This document shows positions 1 to 11,455 of a stretch of DNA of 64,000 nucleotides, piece after piece. This DNA is from Anolis sagrei (lineage: Eukaryota; Chordata; Lepidosauria; Squamata; Anolidae): the NCBI RefSeq assembly GCF_037176765.1, contig NC_090022.1:88423891-88487890 (forward strand). The letters are read 5' to 3'. How positions within the stretch are numbered: position 1 is the first letter of the stretch; each line of letters begins with the position of its first letter. The position numbers and the translations under genes were made by a program. The notes under the pieces were generated by a model. That model was not told the DNA's origin, ran no database searches, and saw only the letters and a program-made list of their open reading frames with translations.

Positions 1-55
1 CGAATCTGACCTGCCTGGTGCACTGAGAACATATGAGAGAATAGATAAACAACAG

Positions 56-241
56 TGGGTGCCTGTACATTAGAATTAATGCAGCCAGACAGTATTTTAA
101 CCACCATGGGATTTGTAGTTTTACATGATCTTTAGTTGTCTCTACCAAAGAGTGCTGGTGGCTCACCAAACTACAACTCCCAGGATTCCTTAGCGTTGAG
201 CTAGGGCAGCACTGTGTCACTTCTACAGTGTAGATGTACCC
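56..241. mobile_element. hAT-like palindromic MITE (family with ends resembling GGTGCATCTACACTGTAGAA)
   Basis: The right end reads TCTACAGTGTAGATGTACCC and the left end is the degenerate complement. The inside carries the ACAACTCCCAGGATTCC block seen in the sister copies at 2115, 2475 and 7701. This is an old copy with a decayed left end. Confidence 0.6.
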
Positions 242-504
242 AGTGTCAGCTGAGTTTCTGGGAAGAGGGATTTGCCCTGTGTTTGTACTTGCTTTGATTT
301 AAATACTATTTCCATGTTATTTCTATCTCTGCATTGTTAACTGCGGTATATCTGTATGCTATAACTGTCCTGAGATGATCGTGAAGACCTGAATGTGCAA
401 GGAAAAAATGAGCATGTTATTTTGCCTGGTGGTATAGTGCAGTGGTTTGAACATTGGTACTCAATGCAGCCCACAGCAAGTTTGTTTAATGTACAAATAA
501 AAAT

Positions 505-1158
505 TGTTGTTCATTAGTTCAGTTGTCTCCGACTCTTCGTGACCTCATGGACCAGCCCACGCCAGAGCTCCCTGTCGGCCATCACCACCCCCAGCTCCTT
601 CAAGGTCAGTCCAGTCACTTCAAGGATGCCATCCATCCATCTTGCCCTTGGTCGGCCCCTCTTCCTTTTACCTTCCACTTTCCCCAGCATAATTGTCTTC
701 TCTAGGCTTTGCTGTCTCCTCATGATGTGGCCAAAGTACTTCAACTTTGTCTCTCGTATCCTTCCCTCCAATGAGCAGCCGGGCTTTATTTCCTGGAGAA
801 TGGACTGGTTGGATCTTCTCGCAGTCCAAGGCACTCTCAGAACTTTCCTCCAGCACCACAGTTCAAAAGCATCTATCTTCCTTTGCTCAGCCTTCCCTAA
901 GGTCCAGCTTTCACATCCATAGGTTACTACAGGGAATACCATGGCTTTGACTAGGCAGATCTTTGTTGCCAGTCTGATGTCTCTACTCTTCACTATTTTA
1001 TCGAGATTGGACATTGCTCTCCTCCCAAGAAGTAAGCATCTTCTGATTTCCTGGCCACAGTCTGCATCTGCAGTAATCTTTGCACCTAGAAATACAATGC
1101 CTGGGGAAGGCAATGGCAAACCACCCCAGTATCCTTGCCAAGAAAACTAAATGGACCA
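505..1158 (-). mobile_element. BovB (RTE clade) LINE, 5'-truncated, 3' part of ORF2
   Basis: The minus strand has one open frame of about 200 codons (1119 down to 514) with the BovB C-terminal hallmarks FLGAKITADAD, AMVFPVVTYGCESWTLGKAE, IDAFELWCWRKVLRVPWTARRSNQ, given here as a family marker with the last block abbreviated, and YFGHIMRRQQSLEKT. It is flanked by a perfect 14-bp duplication GTACAAATAAAAAT at 491-504 and 1159-1172, which fixes the insertion boundaries. The reverse transcriptase core is missing (5' truncation at insertion). The intact frame and perfect duplication suggest a fairly recent insertion. BovB is known to have moved horizontally between squamates and ruminants. Confidence 0.95.
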
Positions 1159-1539
1159 GTACAAATAAAAATGCACAGTAGCAATTTCCAAAAAGTTAAA
1201 AACATTGTCTATAAAAAGCACTGGACTACAGCTCCTATCATCTACCAACAGCATGGTTATAGCAGAGTTGGTGCCCAATCCCATTGGATTGGGAAGGGTG
1301 GCAGCCAATAAGTGTACAGTATCCCAAATTGGAAAAGCAGTACATTGTAACTGTCCCAAATAAGCTCTATCCACTAGCCTTCACCCTGTGTAGCATGGAA
1401 CCCTTGGTAATTCACATTCAAAAATGTAAGACAAAAGTAACAATCTTTATATCTCCAACATAAGTAAAAAATAACTGTATTTATAGACCTCGCAATGAAT
1501 TATTCTTTTAAGTGTCCATTTTCTGTGCCTATGAAAGGG

Positions 1540-1745
1540 GGCAACATAGAAGCGACTTGAGAAATTGCAAGTCGATTTTGGTGGGAGAGAATTGGCTGTC
1601 TGCAAGGACATTGCCCAGGGGACACCTAGATGTTTTATCAGCCTGTGGGAGGCTTCTCTCAAGTCCTGGGGGCACCACTGGGAATTGAAGAAGCTTAGAG
1701 CACAAGCCCATACATGTTTCGTCAGGAATAAAGTATAGTGCAATC
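1540..1745 (-). repeat. Unclassified interspersed repeat (AACTGCAAGTCGCTTCTGG-type)
   Basis: It contains ACTTGAGAAATTGCAAGTCG, a GAGAGAATTGG block and TGCAAGGACATTGCCCAGG, the first two also seen near 25160-25215. Recurrence in the window shows that it is a repeat; I cannot name the family. Confidence 0.5.
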
Positions 1746-2114
1746 ATCAGTTGGGCTAACCTTCACATAGGTATGGATAATATTGCAGCATCAATTTGTC
1801 TGAGAATGACACCTTAGAAAAATTGGCAATAATCTGGTTTTCTGGAGTAGTATTTTGGAGCCTAAAGTTCTTTTTTTGACTAAACATGCCAGTGTTCCAT
1901 GTTTTAACTTGCTACTGAATTAGCATAATATAAACATTATAAATCTGTTCTTCTGCTTGGGCAGTTGGGAGTTTTGTTTGTGATTAAGTGAGTGCCTGTT
2001 CTATATTTAAGGCTGATAGCAAGCAGTTGTTCCCTTTCCTCTTTATCTCCTCTACAAATTTATGCAGCAGATGACTAGTATTCCCATTTTCCACATAACA
2101 GATGAGAGTGAGAG

Positions 2115-2342
2115 TGACTTATCAAAGGCTGGATCTAAACTGCAGGATGAATGCAGTTTGACACCACTTTAGCTGCTGTGGCTCAATGCTATGGGATCCT
2201 GGGATGTATAGTTAGTTGAGTCACTTGCACTCTTTGGCAAAGAAGACAAAAGAATTTGTAAAACTAAAACATTCTACAGCACTGAGCCACAGCAGGAGAA
2301 GTGGTATCAAACCACATCAATTCTACAGCGTAGATGCACCCA
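2115..2342. mobile_element. hAT-like palindromic MITE
   Basis: Inverted halves each carry the GCAGTTTGACACCACTTTA / TCAATGCTATGGGATCCTGG motifs, and the right end is TCTACAGCGTAGATGCACCC. It is the same family as 56-241. Confidence 0.65.
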
Positions 2343-2474
2343 AGGATTAGTCACCAAGCTAATGGCAGTTAAATTAGTGTAGGACTGGATCTTGGGAAAT
2401 TGAAGTTTGAGTTGCAAAAGAATCATGATCTTGAATCACACACACACCCAGACGATTCGTTGTTCTGATATTTA

Positions 2475-2645
2475 GGGTGCACCTACACTGTAGAATTAAT
2501 GCAGTTTGACACCAGTTTTAATTGCCATGGCTCAATGCTATGGAACACTATGGAATGCTCAGTGCAATGGCATTACGAGAGCTGTAGTTTTACAAGATCT
2601 TTGAGTTTCACCAAACCAATTGCACAGTATAGCTATACTCTAAGT
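2475..2645. mobile_element. hAT-like MITE, right side decayed
   Basis: The left end GGTGCACCTACACTGTAGAA is well kept, followed by TTAATGCAGTTTGACACC and the CTCAATGCTATGGAA block. The right half is shortened. Confidence 0.6.
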
Positions 2646-2649
2646 TACC

Positions 2650-4165
2650 TTTGGTTTAACCAATTTTCCATAGATATAAGCCACATTGTTGCATAAGACA
2701 AAGAGAAAAGTCCTGAGGCTCCTTCCCTGTCAAAGTAGTTTTCCTCCAATTCCAAATATATTAGCAAGCCATAGTGGAAACTTATCATCACCTAAGATCA
2801 TGTGAAACCTGGAGCCAGTCTGGAAAAGTTGCAAACAAACATTTGCAACCTGAGGATAAAAAAGTGGGAGGGCAAAGAGGGTAGTGAGAAGGTAATGAAT
2901 GCAAAATGCCTCATAATGAACACAGAAGCTTTCCCCAGAAGATAATTTATTTCTGCAAGGAGGACAAAACTTTGCCTTGAGCCTCTCCCTTAATGATTAA
3001 CATTCTGGGAAGATAGTTGTCCTTCCAAGGAGTCCCAGGAAAAAGCATCTGTTTAAAATAAAAGTATTTCACGGGAAGGTGAAAATAATATTCAGGTAGA
3101 GTCCAGAACATAGAAACTGTAGGGTTTTCCTCTTTGGGCTGCAACTTCCCAAATCCCCAAGCCAGCAAAACTACTGGCAATACAGTCCAAATATGTTTTT
3201 GTCCTCAATCTCTAATAATATCTTTAAAATTCATGAATTAGATGCAGTCCCATAGGCAGAATTTCAATTGGGTCAGCTTGAATAATGAATGTGACCAAGA
3301 TCATAGTTATAGAGATGTGCCATGAATTTTTTAAGAAATAAGCTCCACATCCTCCACCTAGAGATAGACAGGCAAGCAGGTAGACAGGCAGGGCAAATGC
3401 AGTCTAGTAAGGTCAATAGCTTTCTCTGGTCTGGGAGATCACAGGGTTATTTTGAGGTGGCCACACTTTCTCCACTCCCCCATCATTGCTGGGTGGCTGT
3501 TGGCCTCTACAGGTTACTCTTAAGCCTTGCTGTTGAATGAGGAATGTGGCAGAGTCTTCCACCCTTGATGAAAAAGACCTCAGGTGCTCTAGGGAAATAA
3601 TACTATATTATAATATGCAATATTATTTTGTTATTATATGAAGAAGTTATTAGCAACAGTGCAAAGGCAGGGATCAAAAAAATATTTGGCTACTGATAGC
3701 AAATAGAATCACTGCCTTTTTCCTAGCAATTCTCTTTTGCCTGTTACTTCACAGAGATAAATGACACACATCTCGACTGTTGGTTCCAGGAACCCCTGTG
3801 AGATGAGTGACACAGGTAATTGATGCAAGGGGGCAGCAGAAATATTCTCTTGTCCAGTCCACCTCATCTTCCCCACACCAGCCATTCTCCTTTAAAGTAG
3901 TCTCCTACTATCAGGAAGCATGAACAATACTAACGCATCACAAATATTTGGTTGAAATATTTGTACAGTATTAATTTTCTATAATAAACACATGAACAAA
4001 AATGTATTGGTCAAGCATGCATATGGCTGTAAAATCAAGAGGAGGAAAACAACAACACTACAGGAAGCAGAAATGCAATTTCATATCAGCGCATCATGCC
4101 ATAGATCATTAACATGTTGCTGGAGGAGATTACGGTAATCAGAACTGTTTTTGTTTACATGTGAA
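2650..4165. other. Intergenic stretch with no recognised gene or repeat
   Basis: No coding exon, RNA gene or named repeat could be supported. It includes an imperfect AGGCAAGCAGGTAGACAGGC short repeat near 3370 and an AT-rich patch near 3600. Confidence 0.4.
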
Positions 4166-4171
4166 ATAAAA

Positions 4172-4410
4172 GGGGGGGGGGGTGCCTTCAAGTGGCCTGT
4201 TGAACTTATGGCAACCTCGTCTGATCTTGGAAGCTAAGTAGGCTGGACTCTGGCTAGTACTTGGATGAGAGACTGCCAACGAATGCCAGGTGTTGTAGTC
4301 TATATTTTGAAGAAAAGAAAAGGCAAACCACCTTTGAATATCCCTTGCCTAAGAAACTCCTGTGAAATGTGTTGATAGGTGACTTGAAGGAACATACACA
4401 GGGTGAGGTC
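4172..4410 (+). mobile_element. 5S-rRNA-derived Sauria-type SINE, chimeric 5' junction
   Basis: Bases 4218-4296 match the 3' half of 5S rRNA, including box-A-like AGCTAAGTAGGCTGGACTC and box-C-like TGGATGAGAGACTGCC. The downstream body GGCAAACCACCTTTGAATAT and tail GATAGGTGACTTGAAGGAAC are the Sauria SINE tail. Directly upstream (4182-4216) lies the same tail in reverse orientation, so two copies abut head-on. It is not a functional 5S gene. Confidence 0.75.
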
Positions 4411-4539
4411 TGGTTCAGCTACTGGTTTAGTTCATTTGTACATGGAATGAAGTAGGCATTAGCTTGTCTTTTTCCTCAAGCAGCTAAACAGCTTGAGATG
4501 TTTACATGGAATCACTTTTTAACAACCCTAAATCCATTG

Positions 4540-4660
4540 GCTCATGTTCTAGTTTCTAGGGCAACATAAAATATACTCACTCTGTTTTCTACAGGACGTT
4601 TCTTCATATATTTAAATATGGTGATCATGTTATCTCTCCCTGATATGAGAGGTGATAGGG
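4540..4660 (-). repeat. Decayed CR1 3' region
   Basis: CATGTTCTAGTTTCTAGGGC and ATATTTAAATATGGTGATCATGT match, with many changes, the antisense CR1 segments at 13.6-13.7 and 29.7-29.8 kb. Confidence 0.4.
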
Positions 4661-5773
4661 TAGGGATCTTATTGAGCAGTGAGATCTCCTGAACCCACCA
4701 GGATTTAGTGCATAGAATCAATCTGCCATGATTACTTTTTACATTGCAATGATGAGTATGAGATACTGTATCTGGTAGTTGGTAAAAGCAACAAAATAAA
4801 TACATCAGGCAAAGTGTGGATTAATGATTATGTTGTATGTTGCAGATAAACTGTCTGGAAAAGGCGGAAAAACATGTTGCAATGCCTTTTAAAAAGATTA
4901 CATCTTGATTAGATTTTAACATGTCTCCTCCCTTACTTGTTGAATAGCAGAGGAGTAGCAGCTATGCTTTGGAGCAAGAAGAAGGACACATTGTTCACAG
5001 TCCCTAGGTCTGTGGTCAGAAGATTCACTTATGCACAACTGAACAGTGAAGCTTGTGATAAGAACTTAAATAAAACCCAGTGTAAATCAGTTTTAAGCTT
5101 GGTTGCATTTGGTTTGGGGAAAAATCTATTTTACCTTTACTTCAGTTCTAGCATGCCTTGTGAAGAGGAATGTTTTCAATTATGAATAGAAAGGGTGGGA
5201 ACTGCTGGGGCCACCATCATTTCCCCAGAGATCAGGGTGATCCTGGGTGTATTTAGTTACATTTCATGTTGCTTTAAGGTCAGATATTCTTCTGTGTTCA
5301 ATAAATGATGGGAAAATATTTTGGGACTTGGCAGGACTTGTTACCATACTTACTGTGACTTAGTTGCTGCAAACTGAGTCCAAAGTACAAAAGTAGTTTG
5401 CAACTCAGTAAACTCAGCAGGAGTAAGAGGAATGGGTAGCCTTCTTTATTAATATCAATTTTGACAACACTCTGATGTTGCTTAGCTGAACATGTCCTGG
5501 TTTTCATCTATGAAATGAAGGAAATGTTTTCAACTATAAAATGTTTGCTGATCATGAAGTGTCTCAAGTTTTCCTTTCCTTTCCTTTCCTTTCCTGAACG
5601 GTTTTGTTCCTGTGACCCTTTAAAATATATATATACATTTGCTAGTCCCATTAGTTTTTCAAAAACATTACCTGTGAAAGCATTTCTGACAAAGCACTGG
5701 GCTGTCATTCCTTGCCTTTTTTACAGAGCATTTCGACCAAGATAGACACAAGAGTAGCTGCTGGCTGACTCTC

Positions 5774-5885
5774 AGGGCCTTTCCACACAGCCATATAACC
5801 CAGAATATCAAGGCAGATAATCCGCAATAATTATCTGAGTTCATACTGCCATATAATCCAGTTCAATGTAATATGCAGGAACGTG
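5774..5885. mobile_element. Harbinger-like MITE, half copy
   Basis: It begins AGGGCCTTTCCACACAGCCA followed by CCAGAATATCAAGGCAGATA, the left half of the palindromic family complete at 7438 and 33424. The right half is lost. Confidence 0.65.
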
Positions 5886-5992
5886 TTTTTCCCTCCCGGG
5901 AAAGCATCATCCACATATTTTCACCTCATTAAAACTTAACATTTTCAAAGCTCTAAACAGATCTTAAGTGGGCCTAAAATCCTGAAGACACT

Positions 5993-6145
5993 AGATCTAC
6001 CTGATCTTGGAAACTAAGCAGGGTCAGCCCTTGTTAGTAACTGGATGGAGGACCAATCTTGCCAAGATCACCCCACGATAGCTTCTCCTTAAAGTCACCA
6101 TAAATTAGAAATTACTTGAAAGCACATCACAACAACAACATCTTA
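5993..6145 (+). mobile_element. 5S-derived Sauria-type SINE, degenerate
   Basis: CTGATCTTGGAAACTAAGCAGGGTC and GTAACTGGATGGAGGACCA, the latter a box-C-like piece, derive from 5S rRNA. The tail TAGAAATTACTTGAAAGCAC then ACAACAACAAC is the Sauria tail. Confidence 0.65.
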
Positions 6146-6814
6146 CTAATTTCATTGTATTTCCAATATATGTACAAAACTATACTTTTACCAGGCACAG
6201 ATTTAAGATGTAGTTGAATATGTGTGTTTTTGTGCTTTCTAGTGACCTGTTGTGACAACCTTAAGAGCTTTCTTAGACAACAAATCAATCTAGTTGCAAG
6301 AGTGGGTCAGTGGTTCCCTGTTTAATCACTATGGTGATGGTGGGTAGAATAGCCCAAAACTCCCCATTAAAAGCAAATCACACAACACAAATGTGAGAAG
6401 AGTAGAGGAAAGTTTGAGACCTACACATAACAAGCAACACCTTCAGAATCTTTCTTCCTCAGATCTTCATTGCAGAGCTTCACAATAGAAACCCACCTGG
6501 CTAATTAGAAGAAGCCCCCCTTCTTTGAAGATATATGACAAGGCCTGTTTTTATTGTCTTCATCTGCATGGCTCTCCATGGGAGGCCAGGGGACATTCTC
6601 CATGTGAGATGCCATAGACCTTATTTGTATACAGAAACTCTCAAATTGGTGGGTGAGGGGAAGGATCTTGGATGACTCATTTCCCTGTAGTGTTTTGTAC
6701 TCTCTTGTAGTGATACATAATCAGAGCAACTTTCAGGACCAACTTGTGATCTTCCATTGAAAGGACTCACTCCTATACTCAAATACATTTTGTGTGTTCC
6801 TGCATGTGTGTTCC

Positions 6815-6885
6815 TGCATGCCAGGGCGATAGACTGGATGGTCCTTGTGGTCTCTTCCAAATTTATTATTCTAGTCGTCCCACAA
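6815..6885 (+). repeat. CR1 3' terminal fragment
   Basis: GACTGGATGGTCCTTGTGGT then TCTTCCAAATTTATTATTCTA corresponds to the CR1 end GACTGGATGGCCCATGAGGT ... TATGATTCTATGATTC at 31670-31720. Confidence 0.5.
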
Positions 6886-7437
6886 AGCAAATTCTTTCAA
6901 AATTTTGCCCCACAAAGCGATTTAGGAGTAAATGTGTTGGTGAATCATTCATGTGAAATGTTTTCTAGTAATCACACATCAACCCTTGCTCCCACCCCCT
7001 CTCCCCCAGACCAAACTTCACACACACAAGTTATACTGTACCATGATAAGAGCTTTAAAGGTCTTGGCTGCATACTTTGCATACTTTGATCCTCTTTCTC
7101 GACTCTGTTTCCTGTGATTCCTTAGCAGCACTAGCCTATACATTTCATATCATTCAAGCTATTTCCATGGTTCCTTTCACACTAAATATGCTAATTGAAG
7201 TTACTATGGATTGATTTGAACTGTCACGACTCCCCCTATGAAATTCTGGGCTTTGTAACTTGGTCAGAGGTTCTAGAGGGCCCATGGTCGAAAATGAGAT
7301 GGCAACTTGTGGTCTTTCAGATGTTGCTGAACTGAACTGAAAACCCAGTTTTCTTAACCATTAGATCTGATGCAAACTGTATCCCAACATTTCTTTCTTC
7401 CTGTCCCTCTATCTCCTCCTCTCTTATCTGAGTCTAA

Positions 7438-7698
7438 GGGCCCTTCCACACAGCTCTATATCCCAGAATATCAAGGCAGAAAATCCCACAATATCTGCTT
7501 TGAACTGGGTTATCTGAGTCCACACTCAGATAATGTGAGATTTCCTGCCTTGATATTCTGGGATATAGGGCTCTGTGGAAGGGCACCCAGAATATCAAGG
7601 CAGAAAATCCCATATCTGGGATATCTGAGCCCACACTGCCATATATTCCAGTTCAAAGCAGAAAATGTGGGATTTTATTCAGCTGTGTGGAAGGGGCC
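7438..7698. mobile_element. PIF/Harbinger-like palindromic MITE with TAA duplications
   Basis: The ends GGGCCCTTCCACACAGC and GCTGTGTGGAAGGGGCC are inverted and flanked by TAA (7435-7437, 7699-7701), fitting the 3-bp TWA preference of PIF/Harbinger. The inside holds an extra internal copy of the end region near 7580, so the element is rearranged or two copies overlap. Confidence 0.65.
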
Positions 7699-7701
7699 TA
7701 A

Positions 7702-7870
7702 GGGTACATCTACACTGTAGAAGGAATGCAGTTTGATACCACTTGAACTGCCATGGCTCAATGCTATGGATTCCTGGAAGTTGTAGCTTGGTGAGCCACC
7801 AGCAATATTTGGCAGAGAAGGCTAAAGATCTTGTAAGAGTACAACTCCCAGTATTTGCAGTACTTGACAG
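7702..7870. mobile_element. hAT-like MITE, left part
   Basis: GGGTACATCTACACTGTAGA, ATGCAGTTTGATACCACTT and CTCAATGCTATGGATTCCTG belong to the family at 2115. It abuts the preceding MITE directly; the right inverted half is missing. Confidence 0.6.
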
Positions 7871-8365
7871 AGAAGGCTCATCATAGAATGATTGTCTTCC
7901 AAGGGTAGAGTCTTGGCAGTGGGTCTGTAAGTGACTGTGAAGACCTGTTCAGGATCCACACAATCTTCCACATTGAGGACACAGATTTCCAGATCAAAAG
8001 CAGGCATGGCATGTGTTTGCTTGATGTGCTTTCCCCTTGGCACATTTCTTCCTTTTGCTTTGTGTTCATGCCTCGACAAAATCCTCAGCACTTTTGGTAA
8101 CAGCTGACCTCCAGTTAGAGCACTCAGGACCAGAGCTTCCCAGTTCTCAGTGTTTATACCATGTTTTTAAAAATTAGATTTAAGCCCATCTTTACATTTC
8201 TTTTGTTGTCCACTGGTTTTCCGTTCTTGAGCTGAGAATAAAGTAACTGCTTTGCGAGTTGGTGATTTGGCCTTTGGACAATGTGGCCAGTCCAGCAAAG
8301 TTGATGGTGAAGAATAATTGCTTCTAGGCTGGTGTTTTTTGCTTCTTTCATCCAATGAAACATAA
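7870..8365 (-). mobile_element. Non-LTR retrotransposon remnant, C-terminal part of ORF2
   Basis: Minus-strand translations give SLEAIILHHQLCWTGHIVQRP then NHQLAKQLLYSQL and GKPVDNKR. This resembles the LKHQLRWAGHVxRMPDxRLPKQ region that follows the reverse transcriptase in several vertebrate non-LTR elements. The frame is broken into at least two pieces. The clade is uncertain. Confidence 0.6.
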
Positions 8366-8440
8366 ACTAGAGATTGTTAACACACTACTCTAAAACAGGT
8401 GAGAAGATGTACACAAAGATCTGGTCAAACCATCTACTAG

Positions 8441-8700
8441 TATTATTTATTTATTTATTTATTTATTTACCTTACTTATATACTGCTGTTCTCAGCCCAA
8501 AGGCGACTCACAGTGGTTCACAACAAATACGAACAGCAAAAATTCAGTGCTACAGTATAAAAACAGTTAACAACCTAACACATTACACAATTAATAAACA
8601 GTTACTACAATACCCATTCACTGTCGTCTCATCATCAAAAACATGTTCCAGACTCGTCATCCATTGTTCCATTCCAGTGTTCATTAACCAACTAATTTTG
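8441..8700 (-). repeat. L2-like LINE 3' end, antisense
   Basis: It starts with an (ATTT)n tail and then reads the antisense of the gene-like GAGTCGCCTTTGGGCTGAGAA end that is sense at 11390-11430. Confidence 0.6.
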
Positions 8701-8704
8701 TAGA

Positions 8705-10040
8705 TAAGGAATACTGAGACTGAAATACAAACAACACAATTGCCCTACAAATCCCCCAACATCATCTCACAAGATGATTTGGAAGGACTTTTCAACCCTC
8801 CAGAGATATTCAGGAGGTACAGTGGGCAGCCAGGATGCAACAATGAAAATTGTCTCCCCGCATCCAGTGAGAATAGGAATGTGCTGAATTCTTAATCTAG
8901 GTCCAACTCAGCATCTTTAATAAATTGTGAAATCCCATGCATGCCTGTTCAGAAGCAGGTTGTGTGGATTTCAATGTGACTCAACAGGGAAATGTAACTG
9001 TGATTGAATTCTGAATGCAACTAATTCTGTAACTAAGCCCGTTTATCCTGGCCATCATAGAAGATAATAGAATATAGATAGTCCCCCAAGATGTGCTCTA
9101 TGGAGATATTATCTAAAGGAATTTGCAGCTGTGGGGTTGAACTGAAACTGTGTGATAAGATACATCTACTGAGGACATCAAATTGTGTTAAACAGTCATT
9201 ACATCAGGGCGTCTGGTAGGCCAGTCTATAGCCTAGGGTTAGATAGCCATCAACATCGCAGACCAAGCCATGCTAATGCTAGGCCCAGGAATGTTCTTGC
9301 TAAGGCAAAGGGAATGACACCCCCTAGTACTTCTCCCAGATGACAGTCTACATTTTCTTCATATATAGTTACTCTCAAAATTGCTTTTCCTCCTTTTTTC
9401 CCTTATTCACCCAAAGGAAATAGGAATATCCTCTACTCTTCCCTAAAGGACACAATAGACAGATAAGTGTCTGGAAGACAGAAGCAGTTTGATAAAATCT
9501 TGGTATGTCCCCCTGACATGCTGCCATGAGTCACATCACATTACAATTCTGGGAAAGGTTTGGGGGGTTTTAAAAATCATTTTTACCATTTCTATCCATT
9601 AAAAAAAATCTCTTTTCACTATCTGTACAATTTGTAGCAAATTATCCCTCCATGCTTTTGCAAGAGCTCATTGTATATCCTAGGAGAAAGCTATAGTCAT
9701 TGATTCATTGGACCTCTTGTGATTTAAAATAATTAATCTGGCCTAGTATTGCCTGTACAGACGGGAAGAAAGTTCCCAGTTTCAATATAAGGGCCATTTC
9801 CAGAATCTCCTAGTGATGCCAGGGATGGAGGTGGGGAATATTTGTGCTCTTTCATGGCTCTTCAAATGTTAGCATCTTTTGCAGAAGTCAGTATCTTGTC
9901 TGTCCCTCAAGTCTAAGACATTGCAGCCTTACTGAAGATGGGAAGTTTATAGACTTGTATGCGAGATTAGGAATTCATATGAAAGGGAGCAATGATAAAT
10001 AAATGCCTACTTACACTAAAATGGTTTTTAAATCTCTAAA
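8705..10040. other. Intergenic stretch with no recognised gene or repeat
   Basis: I see no supported exon, RNA gene or named repeat here. Confidence 0.4.
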
Positions 10041-10044
10041 ACAA

Positions 10045-10560
10045 GAGGAGAGTCAGCATGAGGTAGTGGTTTGAGCATTAAAGACTATAACTTTAGAGAC
10101 CAAGATTTGGATTCCCACTCAGCCATGGAAACCCAATGCCCTTAGGCAGGCATGTAGCCAGCGGGGGGGGGGGGGGGGGCTTGAGGGGCTTAACCCCCCC
10201 CCCCCGAAATTCTCATGGTGGTTCGCAAAAAGGCCTTACTGGTGCATTATTTAAACTGTTATGTTGATTCATATCATGATCTCATCACCATACTCAATGT
10301 ATCCCATATGCATGGGGGTATTGGGGTAATGATACAAAAGGTTTGCTAGGCTAGACCCTCTTTCACTCAGACTCACCCCCCCCCCCCCCCCCGAAACTCA
10401 TCCCCCCGGAAACCCCCCTTTAAAAAATTCAGCCCCCTCCCCCAAACGAAATCCTGGCTACGGGCCTGCCCTTAGGCAAATTGTACTTTCTCAACTTCAG
10501 AGGAAGGCAAAGGCAACCTCTCTAAATCTTACCAGGAAATCCTCATGACAAGGATCGTTG
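10045..10560 (+). mobile_element. Sauria SINE split by a hAT insertion
   Basis: The SINE body runs from AGTGGTTTGAGCATTAAAGA through AACCCAATG to 10146 and resumes at 10469 with TAGGCAAATTG, GAGGAAGGCAAAGGCAACC and TCCTCATGACAAGGATCG. The 322-bp insert between is listed separately. Confidence 0.75.
10147..10468. mobile_element. Nonautonomous hAT element with perfect 8-bp duplication
   Basis: The terminal inverted repeats are CAGGCATGTAGCCAGC and the complement of CTGGCTACGGGCCTG. The flanks are CCCTTAGG at 10139-10146 and 10469-10476. The inside has an 18-base G run at 10163-10180 and long C runs near 10194-10205 and 10377-10392. It has no coding capacity. Confidence 0.9.
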
Positions 10561-10577
10561 TCTTAAGGAATTTATAT

Positions 10578-10927
10578 TTTTATTCAGGGTCCGTCAGCTC
10601 CAGCTCCTGCCAACCTAACAGTTCGAAAACATGCGAATTTGAATAGATAAATAGATACTGCTTTGGCGGGAAAAGGCAAAGAGACGCTCCAAGCAATCTT
10701 GCTAGCCACACAACCAGGAGGTGACAACGCAGGCTCCTCAGCTTGAAAATGAACAATGCACTTCTCAAGAGCCAGAGGTGAGCACTGCCTCCAGAAGCTG
10801 GAAATGAGAGGAGAAGCCTCTGCCTTTCTTTGTGTGTCTCATTGTACAAGATCGTAAAGGCATTGAATGTTTGCCTATGTATATAAATGCTGTAATCCGT
10901 GCTGAGTTGGTGGGATATAAATAAGGT

Positions 10928-10961
<34 letters not shown>

Positions 10962-10962
10962 A
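10578..10962 (+). mobile_element. tRNA-derived SINE, long (L2-tailed) form, 5'-truncated
   Basis: It carries TCCTGCCAACCTAACAGTTCG, AACATGCGAATTTGAATAGAT and the GGCATTGAATGTTTGCCTATG ... GGATATAAATAAGGTG tail with (ATT)n. It shares its body with the copies at 15128 and 26612. Confidence 0.75.
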
Positions 10963-11269
10963 AGTCCAGCTGAGAAATCAACAAAATATGCTACTACATT
11001 TCACAACAGATGCAAATGTATTTAACAAGAAAGGTGGGGATGGCAACCACTACAGAGCTGGTCTTTTCAGCAATAGGTGCATTAGGAAATACCACTAGTG
11101 AGAAACCATAACCATTTAGAAAGGTTAGAAAATCACCTCTAAGTTGAAGGAAGCTAAACCATGTACTTTTCCAATAAAAGAAAGTTTATCTTGCAAGAAC
11201 ACCAATTTTCAAAGACGAGTTAATTAATTTAAATGATACCAGTAACTTCAAGACGATTGTGCCAAGCTC

Positions 11270-11455
11270 TAACTTTAAGTGCCATTTGGATTTTGTGATT
11301 GGTTCTGTTTTAATATTGTTATGCTGATTGTTTTAATTGTATTTTTTATGAATTTATGGCATTGAATGGTTGCCAGTCTGTAACCCACCCTGAGTCGCCT
11401 TAGGGCTGAGAAAGGCGGGCTATATATGCCGTAAATAAATAATAATAAATAATTC
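11270..11455 (+). repeat. L2-like LINE 3' end
   Basis: CCACCCTGAGTCGCCTTAGG, GCTGAGAAAGGCGGGCTATA and an (AAT)n tail form the standard lizard L2-type end. Confidence 0.65.

Noticed and set aside
514-1119. 201-codon minus-strand frame as a host gene
   Set aside because: It is the C-terminal part of a BovB LINE bounded by a perfect target duplication.
4218-4296. 5S rRNA gene
   Set aside because: Only the 3' half is present, with changes, fused to a Sauria SINE tail; it is a SINE.
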